Assembly: GCA_020466095.1 (NCBI GenBank)
Contig: CM035808.1
Coordinates: 76,018,341 to 76,082,340 of the forward strand
DNA from: Chlorops oryzae
Lineage: Eukaryota > Arthropoda > Insecta > Diptera > Chloropidae
Reading direction: 5' to 3'
DNA length: 64,000 nucleotides
How positions within the stretch are numbered: the stretch's first letter is position 1; each line of letters opens with the position of its first letter. Shown one piece after another: positions 42,017-55,448 of the stretch. Made by a program: the position numbers and the translations under genes. The notes beneath the pieces were generated by a model. It was given only the letters and a program-made list of their open reading frames with translations. It ran no database searches and was not told the origin of the DNA.

Positions 42017-42850
42017 TTAATTCAGTTGGGGTTGCAGGTGGAGGTGAGGTGTTGCGAATAAAGGAGGTCTTGCGTTATTCAGATACGCTACGACCGGCAT
42101 TGGTCGGTCTTATTGGTTGGTTTAGGCGACTTTATTTATATATACAATTTCTCTCAAAGAATAACATTGAAGACGACAAATAATTATTCAACATTTTCCG
42201 CTAGTACGCTACAGCCAGCACCGGTCTCACCGGTGTTCCTGCTGATTATTTCTCTAACCTTTTGGTTTTATAAAATTGAATTGAAGTCGAAAAATTATTG
42301 ATAAAGCAGTCCCCGCAAATACGCTACAGCTGGTATTGGTCCCCTTGAGTATCGTGCCCAGTGACTTTCGAACTTATTCAACTCCCTAACACAACCATAG
42401 TGAAACGCAGAAATATTGCATCTTTTCTGCAAACGTTTCGTCTCACTCCCGTGCTCAACGAAAGGTTGAGCAAAATAAGATCGCCAGCAGTTCTCAGTCC
42501 CGTCGCCGATCTTAATCTCATTGCGCGACACGTATCAATGAGCTCTGCGGAGGCACGCTACACACAGCAGTGATCGCCTTCTTTACGCCGAACAAAATTG
42601 TAAATCCTCTCCAATATTCAACGAGGCTTATAAAACTTATTGGAGGCGCGACAGTCGGCCTTGGTTGCCACTATCCATCGAAAATACAAATTTAAGGGAT
42701 TTTAGGAAATTAATATCGCAACGCAGGGATTTTGAATATTCGCTGCCACGGTTGCATATTGAACAATAAATAAATATTAATAATCCTGTGGTGGTAAGGC
42801 ATTTTCCCAGCCACATTTTCTCCCCTTTGCGTTGAATTTATTCCGTTATA

Positions 42851-45800
42851 ATGGCGCCTCCCAGTTTAATAGAAGCTGCCGAATATCGTATACGTACCTC
42901 TAGACCAAGGCACATCTACAAGAAATGAGGCTTCCGCACAACAGACGGAGATGATGACCACTGTGGCAGCTGACAGTGGTGCTTCTTCTAATGCACATGC
43001 GCGTGTGTCCACCAGCCAACATCAAGTGCTATTGCCGACGGCTCTATTCCATATTGTGCATCAAGGAGAACGATTTCTGTTGCGGGCACTCTTGGATCAA
43101 GGCTCACAGCGAACATTCATCACGTAACGGATTCAACTCTAACTAGATTTGCCTGCATATGCGATGACTTGTAAAAAATCTGGCATGGGCGGGCAGCAAA
43201 CCCTTATCGCAAAGAGAGACTGCTCACTCACGCTCGCATCACCCCGCTCAGACTTCGCCGAAAACATCAATGCCATCGTGCTGCCAAAACCGACAAATTG
43301 GCTACCGTCATCGAAAATATCGAATATCAATTTGAAAGATGTAGAGCCGCTCGTATTAGCTGATCCAAACTTCTTGTCGCCCAACCGCATCGATATGATC
43401 ATTGGATCTGATCTTTTGCCAAAGATCGTATTGGCCGGCATGCGCATAAATATAAGTGAAAGTCTGCTTGCACAAAACTCAGTTTTCGGCTGGTACTTAA
43501 GTGGACCCATCGCCGATGAAACTGTCCGCACCTCTACGACCACCGTCTCCGCCGGAGATCACCATGAACGGCTCCACGAGCTGTTAGAACCATTTTGGGA
43601 ACAGGAGGAAGTTCTCAACCATCCGCAGCCTCCGCCGGAGGATGCGTTCTGTGAACGAAACTGGCCGCAATGTCGTGCGTCTGCCTTTTAAAAGTGAATT
43701 TTACAAATTCACTGTACGTCTAGGTGTCGACCGGAACTAAGAGCAACGGCTCGCACGCCAGCCACTCATGCGTGGCACGTACAACGCCGTGTTGCTCGAA
43801 TATCCCAAGTGCGGGCATATGGAGAGATGCTCCGCATCCGAAATTTCTAAAGACAATAACTTCTTCCCATTTCATCTTCCACATCATGCAGTGATGAAGC
43901 CTGTGAGCACGACAACGAAGGTGCGGATCGTTTTCAACGCGTCGCAAAGTACAACGTCCACGTTATCCCTTAATGACGTTCTCCATACCGGACCGGGGCT
44001 GCAAACGGCTTTGGTCATTTTATTGTTGAATTGGCGCATTAATCGCTTCGTTTTCAATGGCGACATTGAGAAAATGTACCGCCAAATTTTGGTCCACGAG
44101 GGTGATCGATCGTTCCAGCGCATCGTCTTTCGAGAAACCGTCGATGCTCCCGTTCGAGACTACGAGCTGAACTTTCGGCGTGAATTGTGCGCCTTTTCTA
44201 GCAACACGGACGCTCCATCAGCTAGCTATTGACGCTGAACAGGAGGCCCCGCGAGCTGCCGTCATAATACGGCAAGAAACATACGTCGACGACGTACTGA
44301 CTAGACGACACTCGCTGGAGAACGCCTGCGACGCAAAATCGCAAGTTATCCGCACGCTCAGTTCCGCAGGATTTCCGCTGCGGAAAATGACGGCCAATCA
44401 GTCGAAATTGCTTGAGGATGTCGAGACTTCTCGTCCCTTGGACGCACAGTTTTTAAAATTTTCATCTGCGAGTGACGCAAAAATGTAAGGCATCCACTGG
44501 AACGCAATAACTGATTGCTTTTCTTACAAATTAAGCGCTCAATCCGCAACCGTATCCACTACCAAGAAACTCTTTGATCCGGCAGGATGGCTCACTCCGA
44601 TCATCATTCGAGCTAAGGTCCTGATGTAGCAATTGAGGTTGGTGGGCACTATGGGGGATGAGCGAGTCACCTATGAAGAGCCGAACGTTGGTATGTATTT
44701 GTATCGGATCAGCCATTCATTGAACAGATACAGATCCCGCATTGGCTGCAATATGAATCGGATTTCCAACTCCACGGATTTTACGACGCAGCAGAACAAG
44801 CATACTGTGCCGCCATCTATTTGCGAGTGGAACATCGCGGCTGCATCTACTTTCACTCACTCACCTCCAAGTCGAAGGTGGTTCCGTTTCAAACAGTCAG
44901 TCAACCACGGCTCGAATTGTGCGCCGCCTTGCTACTTCCTAAGTTGATAAATAATGTCACTGGGCAACTGCGCACCCATCAACATGAAACCTTTCTATGG
45001 ACGGACAGTTCCATCATGACCGCATGGCTGAAACGACCGGCAAACGCGTGAAAAACGTATGTAACCAGCCGAATATCGCAAATTTTGACCAATGTTGGCA
45101 ATTTACCATGGCGCGACGTACGACAAAGGACAATCTGGCCGACTTGGGGACACGAGGAGCATTGGCTCAAAATTAAGATGGAAATGTGCTTTGGTGGAAG
45201 GGACCACGATGGCTATCGGGCGCGGCAGATGAATGGCCGCAAAGTGAAGCACCAGCGGCCCAGATCATCTAAGACCGCAAAACGACTGTGTTAACATCAC
45301 CGTCGAGACAGAAGATCTGCTAGCGCGATTTTCTTCATACGAAAGAGCCCTACGAGTAACTGGTTACATGTAAGGATTCTGCAGGCAGGCACGCAAAGAG
45401 CTGGCGCCAAGTCCAAAAAGACTCAACCTCTCACAAGACGAAATGCATCTAGCACGCAACCGGCTCATCTTAATGTCGCAAACGGGGCACTATCCACTCG
45501 AATATCTGGAACTGAGTGAAGGTAAACCTCTCGGCAAGAAGAGCGAACTATCGACGTTGAATCCCATGCTGACTGACGATGGACTCTTGCGAGTGAACAG
45601 TCGCCTAATCAATGCCGATCTTACTACAGATGAAAAATATACCATCATTTTGCCGGACGCGTCTTGATTCTGTCGCTTGTACCTGGACTTCATGCATAAA
45701 ATGCTTCAGCATGGCGGTGCTCAACTCATGTATCGCATGGTACGCCATCAGTTTTACGTCCGACGTCTGAATCGAAAGATTAAGAGCTGCATCAGCCGCT

Positions 45801-46204
45801 GTCACACATGCACGATCCACAAACAACGCTTGAGAACCCAGATGATGGCCGCACTGCTCGCAGAAAGAGCCACTTTATCGCTTCCATTTACCCACACTGG
45901 AGTCGATTTTGCTGGTCCGTTCGACATCAAAAGCTCCGCCGTCCGAACAGCTCCATTCCTTAAAGGATACGTCTGCGTTTTTGTGTGCTTCGCCACCAAG
46001 GCTATTCACTTGGAACTTTGTTCAGAAATATCAACCGTGGCATTTCGAACCGCTTTCGATCGCTTTGTCGGACGACGTGGATTGCCAAGACGGATTTTCT
46101 CGGACAACGGTCGCAATTTCATCGGTGCAAAAAATGATTTGGATGCTGAGTTCGCACAATTTCTCTCCAGGGCCGCGGATGATCTTCAGCAAAAATACTC
46201 CATC
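42851..46204 (+). pseudogene. BEL-3 Gag-Pol, gag mostly deleted, pol decayed
   Basis: A short gag start (MAPPSLIEAAEYRIR at 42851) runs into pol after a large deletion. Pol order is intact but broken by stops and shifts. Protease: ALLDQGSQRTF (about 43085) and ENSVFGW-type end. Reverse transcriptase: HLPHHAVMKP (about 43870), DIEKMYRQILV, YVDDVL (about 44285). RNase H: WTDSSIMTAW (about 45000). Integrase: zinc motif near 45700-45820, GVDFAGPFDIKS (about 45900), FSDNGRNFIGA (about 46100). It ends at 46204 before the catalytic Glu, fused to BEL-4 gag. It is most similar by eye to BEL-2. Confidence 0.85.
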
Positions 46205-49184
46205 CAAGGCTACATTAATAAATTAATTAGTCAACCTACAATTACAAACGCAAGTGCCACCACAATAAAACAACTTCACGACACTAGTACTCAGTGCCTA
46301 TTAGCACAAGGATTGGCAACAAGGCATGCTTGAACACGACTAATAGATCGACAATCAAATGCGCACCATGAAGGGAGGACCACAAAACAGACACATGCAA
46401 AGGTTATCTAAATCAATCTCGGGATGCTCGACGAAAACTTATTCTATTTAAAGGCAAGGCGTTGTGTCAATTGCTTGCATCCCGGACATTTTCCAACAAA
46501 ATCTTTTTCCCAAGGCTGTATGACGTGCAAAAGAAAGCATCATACCTTTCTACACAACGCATATGAAGCACCAGGCGACTCACAACAATCCAGCGCAGCG
46601 CAAAATTAAACTGACCAAAAGGACCTGGAGCAGCCATCTGCAACTCACGGAGCCACGTCGCTCACTGCAAGTATACCAACTGAGCCCGAAAGAAGTTATG
46701 GACTACTAGGAATAGCAATAATAACCTTAACTAGCTCGAAAGGGCAATTGTTAGAATTCCAAGCATTATCAGATTCTGGCTCCCAACTGAACATTATTAC
46801 GGAAAAAGCAGCTCGGAAGCTTGGCCTATCACAGTTCTCTAGCCATATGAATGTGAGCGGAGTTGGACTACTCAACGAAACTACAAGTAAACTTATCTAC
46901 GCTCCTATTTCATCTAAATTTACCACATTTAAAACAGAGCTAGAGGCTTACGTCATGCCAGCAATAATAAACAAACAACCTGCGATTGTGCTGGATCCAT
47001 CCACATGGCCAATCTCAAAGAACATTAAGTTAGCTGATGATCGGTTTCATCAACCAGGACCCGTAGATGTCCAAATTGGGGTAGAGCTTTATTACGACCT
47101 CGTGAAACCACAACAGCTCTCTATAGGTAACAACGATCCCATTCTTCAAAAAACTGTCTTTGAATGGATGGTAACCGGCCGCATAGGCGAAGCGGTGACG
47201 TCACAAATGCCTACTTGCGGCATACCCACTAAGAGTATTGAATTGGACTTCCAAAAATTCTGGGAAGTGGAAGATGTTCAGGAAGACTCATCCCCACAGA
47301 CAAAGGCCGAACAATCGTGTGAAGAGCATTTTAATAGAACTGCGCAAAGGACACCTGAAGAAAGATTCAAGGTAAAATTAATATTAAAGGAAGTAGCTGC
47401 GATCTAAGGATACTCACAAAATTTTGCGAAACTTCGTTTCTTCTCTGTAGAACGAAAGCTTAGTCAGAACCCCGCACTAAGAGCTGCGTATCAACAATTT
47501 ATGAAAGAATACATCGAATTAGGCCACATGATAGAAAAAGGTCATAACGAAGTCACGCAGCCGAGCTACTTCCTGCCTCACCATGGCGTTATCTACCCAG
47601 ATAGTTCCACAACCAAACCCCGCGTCGTTTTCGACGGCTCCGCGAAGACTTCAACAAATTTTTAATTGAATAATATACTTGAAACTGGACCCACTGTGCA
47701 GGACGACCTATTCACTATTCTTTCCAGATTTCCATTACCGAAATACGTCTTCACAGCCGACATCGAAAAGATGTATTGGCAAATTTTAATTGATGAAAGT
47801 GAGCGCCGATTTCAAATAATATTCTGGGGAAATGAGAAGAATGAGACGATCAAGATCTATCAACTCAATACAGTGACGTATGGAACCACGTCAGCACCTT
47901 ATCTTGCCACAAAATGTTAACAGCGATTAGCCCAAATTGAAAATGACAATCACCCCGTGGCGGCAGCAATTCTACGAAGAGACTTTAACGTTGATGACGT
48001 CATGTCGGGATCTAACTCATTATCTGAGGCCTTGCATGCTCAAGGAGAACTGGTAGCTCTTTTAAAAAAGGAGGATTCAACCAACGCAAATGGTGCAGCA
48101 ACCACCCCAAATTACTGAAAGTCCTTCATCCGTCAAATATTGCCGTAAAATAAGACTTTGACTCCAATGACGACGGTCACATCAAAACACTTGGACAGGT
48201 TTGGATTCCAACTAGTGACGAGTTTCGCATTCAAATCAACAAAACTACGCACGAGAAATGCACGAAAAGAACTGTGTCATCAGACATTTCTCGCATCTTT
48301 GATCCTCTTGGGTTAGTAAGCCCAGTAGCTGTTGAAGCAAAGTTATTTCTGCAACATTTATGGACAATGAAACTTGATTGGGATACAAACTTCGATGAGA
48401 ACCTTGCTTCTAAATGGTCACGCTATATGGAGAGTCTTGAAACCCTGATTGCAATAAAAATCTCACGACACGCATTTGGTGGCAAAATTCCAAGGTCCAT
48501 CCAACCCCACACATTTTCAGATGCCTCTGAACGAGCTTATGGTGGAGAAGTATATTTGCGTTCAACAACTTCAAATAGATGAGTCATAGTACGGTTATTC
48601 TGCGCCAAATCGAGACTAGCACATTTAAAAAAACTCACGATTCTTAAGTGAAAAGGGCTATTTAACTCGCAGACATGAGAACATTTTATTGGAAAGAGTC
48701 CGAGATAGTCCTATCTTGGATCAACGCCAAATCAGCCAGTTATTATGCATTTGTAGCCAACAAAATAATTAAGATAAAAGAAACCTCAGACAAGCATCAG
48801 TGGCGACACGAAGATCCAAGGACAATCCTGCCGACATACTCTCTCGGGGCAGTGTTGCGCATAAATTACAGGATAATAAGTTATGGTTTTACGGACCTAT
48901 GTTCACGGCAGCGAGCAGAGTTGGACACCACCATTCATTCACAAATCCAAATGCACCGTTGAGCGTAAAACCACCGCGGCAACCTTAGCGGCTAATTCAA
49001 CCAAGCAAAACTTCATTCACAGAATCGATCATCACAACTCGTTCGCAAAACTAGTGAGAATTGTAGCTCATGTGATAAGATTTACGAAGATATTTGAAAA
49101 AAGGTCACTGGAAGGACGAGGATGCATCCCCTCTACAGCAGAGCTTGAGGGTTCAAGCCGGAAATTTTCCTATTGATTCAGCAG
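46205..49184 (+). pseudogene. BEL-4 Gag end, protease, reverse transcriptase, RNase H (first part)
   Basis: The 5' end is missing. It begins in gag (YINKLISQPTITN), with knuckles CVNCLHPGHFPTKSFSQGC (about 46450-46540). Protease at 46748-47407 shows ALSDSGSQLNI. Reverse transcriptase: FLPHHGVIYPD (about 47575), ADIEKMYWQIL, FNVDDVMSG (about 47990). RNase H pieces follow: FSDASERAYGG (about 48515) and NPADILSRGS (about 48815). Multiple stops and frameshifts. Interrupted at 49184 by the 412-type element; the rest resumes at 56921. Confidence 0.85.
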
Positions 49185-49894
49185 TGTCAAGTTATTCCTT
49201 CTTATGAAGGGATGATCAACATATTCCAAATAAATAAGCAAGACTTTATTTGTTTGTTAGTCTTTTATTTGAAGGTAGGACCGTATTCAGCCGAAGCCAG
49301 AATCAGTCGTCCAAACCTTTGACGTTGAAACTCCAATTGTTGTTTTCTTAAACATTCTAATTTCTTTTATACTTATTCCAAGAGAGGAGAAATGTTATGT
49401 ATATATAAATGTTATGTATATGTAAATGTTAGGTATCTATAAATGTTATGTATATATCTTATGTATTTATAAATGCTGATTCAAAAGAGGAGAAATGCCG
49501 CACAGAATTTGGCTGACATCTGAGAAGTGTCAAATGACCAATTTGGGTTATGCCCAATTGATTCGATATTGGTATTCTGTCATAACACAATATCGGCTCA
49601 TGCATTGCATGTGTTTAGTTGCCTGCGTTTGATGTTTCGGCCTTCGTTCCGTTCAATGCTATAAGTGCATTGCTCGAAGTGTTTGGTTACATTCCGTTGG
49701 CTTGCATTTGATGTTTCGGCCTTCGTTCCGTTCAATGCTATAAGTGCATTGTTCGAAGTGTCTTGTTACATATGCTTTCAGGCATACAGGGCCGTAACGT
49801 AAATTAACCGTGCAGGGTCGGTATGTGAAATGAGATTTAAGGCGCTAAGGCGATTAAGGGCGCTAAGGCGCTTATGTGTCATATTCATGCAACA
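49185..49894 (-). repeat. 412-type element 3' LTR
   Basis: 710 bp. It contains an internal tandem duplication of about 80 bp, two copies of GATGTTTCGGCCTTCGTTCC. Confidence 0.95.
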
Positions 49895-50155
49895 CCTTCC
49901 CTCTTTTGTGAAAAATCTTTAGAATAGAGATTTTTCATAATTTAATAATGTTAAGGTATAAAGTAAAAAGTTAATATTTGTTTTTTTTTTTTGTTTCTAA
50001 GATGTATTTATAATTCATTTATTAATGTAAATTGATAAATCTAATGAAGTAATATTTTGAAATTTTCATATATTGAGGTAAATTTATTAATTGAAATATT
50101 AAACTAATTATTTATTTATTAAGATGATGCGCATCAGTTTAACAGTAATAAATTT

Positions 50156-53100
50156 TTATTTTAATTTTAATCTATTTTTATGTACAATGGCAAATTTATT
50201 GCCTATTTTTATTTTGCAATTTCCTCTATTATCAATTTCAGTAACTTCATATGGGCCTTTGAAAACATTTTCCAATTTGTGACTGGATTCGTCACGGAGG
50301 TAGATTTTATCTTTGACTTGAATATTTTGAGGTATTGCCTTTTTGTCATAGTTTGTTTTTGATTGAATCTTGGCATTTTCGATTCATTTAAAGGCTCGCT
50401 TTTGGGCCTCTTGCAACCTAAATTTAAATTCTTTGACGTAATTATCGAAATTATAGACAGGATCAGTTGTTCCATTTAGAAAGTTAAACGGTCTAGGTGT
50501 TTTGCCGTAAACTAATTCGAATGGTGTATAGCCATGAGTTGAGGACGGTGTTGTGTTGAAGCAATAAGCAAAATACTTCAACCAATCGTCCCAATCGGTT
50601 TTTTCAGGAGATAAGTATGACCTAATATACTCATTAAAGGTTCTATGACTTCGTTCCACCATACCGAGTGTTTGGTGATGGTATGGGGTTGAATTTAACT
50701 GTTTTATATTGAGTAATTTGCAAAGTTCTAAAAGTATTTGATTTTTATATTCGGTACCTGAGTCTGTAAGTATTTCGTTAATTGGTCCATAAATTAAGAT
50801 ACAATGTTCAACTATTGCTTTAGCTATTGTTTTGGCAGATTTGTCTGGAACGGGTATGGCTATTAGGTATTTTGTTAGTTCGCACATTATCGTTATGCCA
50901 TATGCGTTTCCATGTATTGAGGTTGGTAAGGGACCGATTGTGTCAATTTGAATTTTGTTAAATGGTTTTTCAGGTGTTTGTGTTGTGAATAACGGCTCTT
51001 TAAAGTTTTTTCCTGGTTTGTTTAATTTGCATTTTTCGCAATTTTTAACAAATTTTCGAACGTCTTGATTTAGGTTTTGCCAAATGTAGTTATGTTTTTT
51101 TTTTGTTAATAGTTTATTAATTCCGCAATGTCCGCCTAGGATTGGATCATTATGGAAAGTGTTAAGAATTTCTAGTTTTCTGTTTTTACTCTTAATTGTT
51201 TCGCGAATTGGTGTGAGTAAAATAGTGATATTATTCAAATGAATGTTGCCTTTTTCCTTGAATTCGTGTACACGTACTATATTAAATAGTTCATCGTTTA
51301 AAGATAACCGTAATTTTTTAGAGTTTAAATTGTCGACTAATTTTTCAAGTCTAGGAAATAATTTCTCTAGAGAGATTTTTCCTTGAACAATTAAATCTTT
51401 TAAATTTACTTCTAGAAGTTTGATTTTTCCTTTAAAAATTTTCAAGATTTGCGCGCTTTTGTCATATCTCATATAAGGCAATTTATTTATTTGTGCATGC
51501 TGTAATGTCTCATATACATGTTGAAAAACATCATTTGAGTTGTTAGGCTTTTCTGATTTTGTTAAAATTGGTTTTGATTTTGATCTTGTTATTATTTGAT
51601 TAATGTGGGTAGCGTCGTTGGTTATTTGTTTAATTTGCCCGAAATCAATACGTGATAACGCGTCAGCTCCACAGTTATCTTTGCCTTTTATATATTCGAT
51701 AACAAAATCAAATTCTTCAAGATCCAGACGCATTCGTGTTAGTTTTGAAGAAGGATTTTTGAGTGAAAATAGGTATGTTAAAGGCTTATGGTCGCTTTTT
51801 ATAAGGAATTTAGTTCCATAAATGTAAGGTTTAAAGAAGTTGACTGCCCAATGTATGGCAGTAAGCTCTTGTTCAATAACTGATTTGTTACTTTCGCCTT
51901 TTGTGAATGTGCGCGATGCGAAAGCTATTGGTAATTGTGTACCGTTATATTCCTGACTTAAGACTGCTCCACATGCAATTTTACTTGCATCGGTTGTTAT
52001 ACAAAATGGTTTATCGAAATTTGGATATTGTAATATTTGGGGCTTTAGTAGTGAGTTTTTAAGATAATTAAATGAGTTTTCGCATTCCTTTGACCAGATG
52101 AATTCTGTTTTCTTCCTTGTCAAACGTGTTAAATGAATAGAGTAAGATGAAAAATTCGGAATAAATCTTCTATAATAATTTACAAAAGCTACGAATCTAC
52201 GTGTTTCGTCTGCATTAGTTGGTTGTGGGTAATTTAGGATTTTCTCGAATTTTGTGTCATCTGGAAGAATTCCTGTATCCCTACATTTTTGTCCTAAGAA
52301 GGTGACTTCATGGTTAAAAAAATTGCATTTATCGGGGTGTAATTTTAAATTAGTTTTCCTGCATATTTCAAAAATTAATTTAAGGTTTTCAATCATATGG
52401 TTTTCAGTACATCCTATTACTATAAGGTCATCCATATAGACGAATGCTCTATTTGGGCCTAAGCCTGAGAATGCAATTGACATCATTCGTTGGAATGAGT
52501 TTGGTGCGATTTTTAAACCATATGGTAGTCTTTTAAATCTGTAGGAACCTGTTGGGCTTGAAAATGATGTTAAGTCTCTAGAGGCTTCGTGCAATTCTAT
52601 TTGGTGAAAACCTGATATAAGGTCTAGGCATGAAAAATATTTTGCTCTTCCTAGTTGATCTAAAATGTCATCGATTCTTGGTAGTGGGAATTTATCGGCG
52701 ACTAATTTGTTATTAAGTTGCCTATAATCGATTACTAATCTCCAACGTTTTTCTGCATTGCCGGGTAATGACTTTTTGGGTACTAGGAGTATTGGGCTGT
52801 TATATTCGGAGGCAGATGGCTCAACAATGTTATCTTTGATTAGTTTATCTATTTGTCGTTCGATTTCAGGTTTATATGTATGTGGTAGTCTGTAATTTTT
52901 GATGTAAACTGGGCTTTTATCATTTAATTTGAGTTTTTGTTTATAAAAGTTATTGCAAGTGACACTATCTGTGTCTAAAGCGAAGACATCTGTGTATGAT
53001 GAACAAAGTTTTTGAAGGTTTTCTCTAAATTGAATTGGACAGTTGTTTGATATTTTGGAAAGATTGGTATTATGTCGCTCTTGATTGTTTGATGTAGGGT

Positions 53101-53820
53101 TAAATTTTATTGTTTGGTAGTTTTCAAGACTTTCTGCTTTAATGGAAAAATTTTCTAATAAAATGTTATTATTTGTAGTATTTAGTATGCGAACGTAGGT
53201 ATTTTTATTGTTAACTTTTGTATTGGAAATGTAGATGCCTGTTGAAATTTCTTGATTTGGTATTAAAAATTCATCTTCTGGGAATTTTATATATATTTTT
53301 CGTATGACTTCAGATCGAGCAGGTAGGCTTATTGAATATAGTTTTGGTGCATCTAAAATTTGTAAAGATTCATGTGTATGAGAAAAGCTTGGTCTAATAA
53401 CGAGAAAACTATTGGAATTATTGTAATCCAGTATGCAGTTGTATTTTTTTATGAAGTCAAGGCCAATGATACCGTCACAATGTATTTGAAAATCATTTTG
53501 AACTACTTGAAAGTTATGAGCTAGATCGTAATTTTTCATTAATATTGAACCATGAACATATCCTAAAGTTGTGACTATTCCTTCTCCAATTCCAGTTAAA
53601 TTAAACGTAGAATTTTGATTAATTATTGAATTTTTTATACAGTTTTGTTTTATGAGGCTGATGTCAGAACCAGTGTCTAGTAAAAAAATATTTTCTGATT
53701 TATTAAAGGAAGTTTTGAGAGTTATGTAGTTATTGAATTTGAGATTAATGCTTAGGATTTGATGCGTTTGTGTTAATTTTGTGGGTATTGCTGAGTTAAT
53801 TATTGCTGAGTTAATGTCCC
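50156..53820 (-). CDS. 412-type Pol: protease, reverse transcriptase, RNase H, integrase; one stop near the end
   Basis: The frame is open from the gag overlap (about 53820) to a TGA at 50384-50386, then continues in phase to TAA at 50156-50158. Protease: LLDTGSDISLIKQN (about 53670). Reverse transcriptase: WRLVIDYRQLNN, DLISGFHQIEL, AFVYMDDLIVIG (about 52430). RNase H: ITTDASKIACGAVL, then KGKDNCGADALSRI. Integrase: zinc motif GGHCGINKLL...CEKCK (about 51140-51010), core IQIDTIGPL, LTDSGTEY, and the DDE Glu in LGMVERSHRTF (about 50660). After the TGA comes the GPY/F module FKGPYEVTEI (about 50260). Pol lies in the -1 frame relative to gag, suggesting ribosomal frameshifting. The TGA is the only defect seen. 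Confidence 0.93.
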
Positions 53821-54807
53821 CAGTTGGGCATTCTGGGGAGCTGACTCGTTTCCCGGATTTGCTTCGATAGCTCGGACATTGCCAGAACTAGCTCCGCGTC
53901 CACGGCCGCGATTGTAGTGGTTGTAATTTCTATTATTTGAATAATTAGTGTTGCGCTGTTGGTTATACCGTGTATAGCCACCACGTCCCCGGTACCTATT
54001 TCTATTATTTGAAAAATTTCCTCTTCGGGAAAAATTTCCTCGGTTATTGATGTTAAATACCGATCTTGATTCAGTTGCCGCGGTGCAACTGTTGACAAAT
54101 TTTGCAACTGCTTCATTCAGATTGCCGAAATTACCTGATTCCATTATCATTTTTACTCTATCATTACTAGCATTTGTAGTTAATGCTTTAACAGCAATTG
54201 AGGTGGAATATTTATTTGCATGTTCAGGGTTCAATCCGTCAGAAATGTATGCATTTTGTAAAGATTTTGTTAAGTCTTCAATTTCGTTACAAAATGTCGT
54301 GGCATTTTTATTTTGTTGTTTGGTGTTGAGGAGTTTTGCTGTGATAACGTCAATAGACTCCCTTTTTACTGACAATTTAAGTTTTTTCACTATTTGTGCT
54401 ATAGTTGATTCTGTATCGACAAGATTTCTTGCTGTGCCTTTCAATTTTGTTTTTATTAGTGTAACTGCTACTCTTTCGTGTTCTCCTTTTATTAGTTCGA
54501 CCAGATCGATTGCATCCAGAAAACTTCGCAAGTTCTCGGGTTTGCCATCGAAATCTGGGATAAGCTTACTAGCACTATTGAGAAATTCTTGAATTGAAGG
54601 CATTTTTTCTGATTTTATTGATTCTGAATCTGAGTCGGAATCTTCAATAAATTTTAAATTAAAAATTGTCGTTAAATCTTGTGGTACTTGATCTTTGATT
54701 TCAAATTTTTTCAATAATATTGAGAATTTGTCTTTTAAATTTTGAAAAGAATTTTTGAATTCAGTTTTATGACTTTCAGTTAGGAATGGAATATATGTTT
54801 TAAGCAA
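53800..54807 (-). CDS. 412-type Gag
   Basis: 335 residues. Residues 70-90 hold MPSIQEFLNSASKLIPDFDG, the conserved start of the capsid core seen also in the old copy at 24240. The C-terminal 80 residues are Arg/Gly/Asn/Tyr-rich (GRGGYTRYNQQRNTNY) with no CCHC knuckle; an RGG-like tail may bind the RNA. It ends NAQLGTLTQQ and overlaps pol. Confidence 0.9.
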   Translation of the reverse strand: MLKTYIPFLTESHKTEFKNSFQNLKDKFSILLKKFEIKDQVPQDLTTIFNLKFIEDSDSDSESIKSEKMPSIQEFLNSASKLIPDFDGKPENLRSFLDAIDLVELIKGEHERVAVTLIKTKLKGTARNLVDTESTIAQIVKKLKLSVKRESIDVITAKLLNTKQQNKNATTFCNEIEDLTKSLQNAYISDGLNPEHANKYSTSIAVKALTTNASNDRVKMIMESGNFGNLNEAVAKFVNSCTAATESRSVFNINNRGNFSRRGNFSNNRNRYRGRGGYTRYNQQRNTNYSNNRNYNHYNRGRGRGASSGNVRAIEANPGNESAPQNAQLGTLTQQ

Positions 54808-55001
54808 GGCCGAGATAGTATTGTGTTGAAGTGTTAGATTATTAAAATGTTTTGTTTGCGTTTTGGCTGTTGGGATTTGTGTCTTATTTAGACATTTGTA
54901 CGATCTATTAAATTCATCTATGGAGTCATTGAATTTTTTTTTGTATTATTTCCCATTTTTCGGGGCTTGACATTGGTGAGTGAAATCTAAGTCTGTATGC
55001 T

Positions 55002-55226
55002 TTAAGCTCTGTGGCGTTGGGGGGTGTGTCTTGAGGCTCTGATAGTCCCGTATGACTCTATCACTTCTATTCCTTGTGAAAATATGATATTATCAAATCT
55101 ATCTACATTTGATTGTATAAACTGAGGTAGGTTTGTCGTGTCATTTGGTATCGGTATGGTAAAAGTTAATTTTCCATTTGGGATAGATGTCAGTTCGGTA
55201 AAGAATATCAAAATCAAAACTTTCAT
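55002..55226 (-). CDS. Small ORF upstream of 412-type gag
   Basis: 74 residues with a hydrophobic start (MKVLILIFFTELTSIPNG) that looks like a signal peptide, then Asn/Asp-rich sequence. Its start lies 4 bases after the stop of the next ORF upstream (55230), so both may be read from one mRNA. 412-type elements are known to have small ORFs here of unknown role. Confidence 0.5.
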   Translation of the reverse strand: MKVLILIFFTELTSIPNGKLTFTIPIPNDTTNLPQFIQSNVDRFDNIIFSQGIEVIESYGTIRASRHTPQRHRA

Positions 55227-55229
55227 GAT

Positions 55230-55448
55230 TTAAATTTTATCTAGATCATTAGCTTTGCTTAAATATCTTTTTTTTAGATTTTTATTATGTTGTTTGTAGA
55301 TTTTAAGCGCAAAATCTATGATTGCGATAACTACTAGAACGATCAATAAAATTTCAATTGAGCTAATATTGCAGGTCTCTACTTTTGTCTCAATTTCGTT
55401 AATTACGTTGGCGTTTGGGTCTGAGATTTTGGATTCATGTCCTCCCAT
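55230..55448 (-). CDS. Small ORF upstream of 412-type gag: membrane protein with myristoylation-like start
   Basis: 72 residues: MGGHESKIS matches an N-myristoylation pattern (MGxxxS/K). A single transmembrane segment follows (IEILLIVLVVIAIIDFALKI) and then a basic tail (KQHNKNLKKRYLSK). It would be membrane-bound. Function unknown; it could mimic an env tail or target Gag to membranes (inference). Confidence 0.55.
   Translation of the reverse strand: MGGHESKISDPNANVINEIETKVETCNISSIEILLIVLVVIAIIDFALKIYKQHNKNLKKRYLSKANDLDKI

Noticed and set aside
54047..54592. 181-residue plus-strand ORF
   Set aside because: Antisense to 412-type gag, which is conserved with the old copy at 24240.
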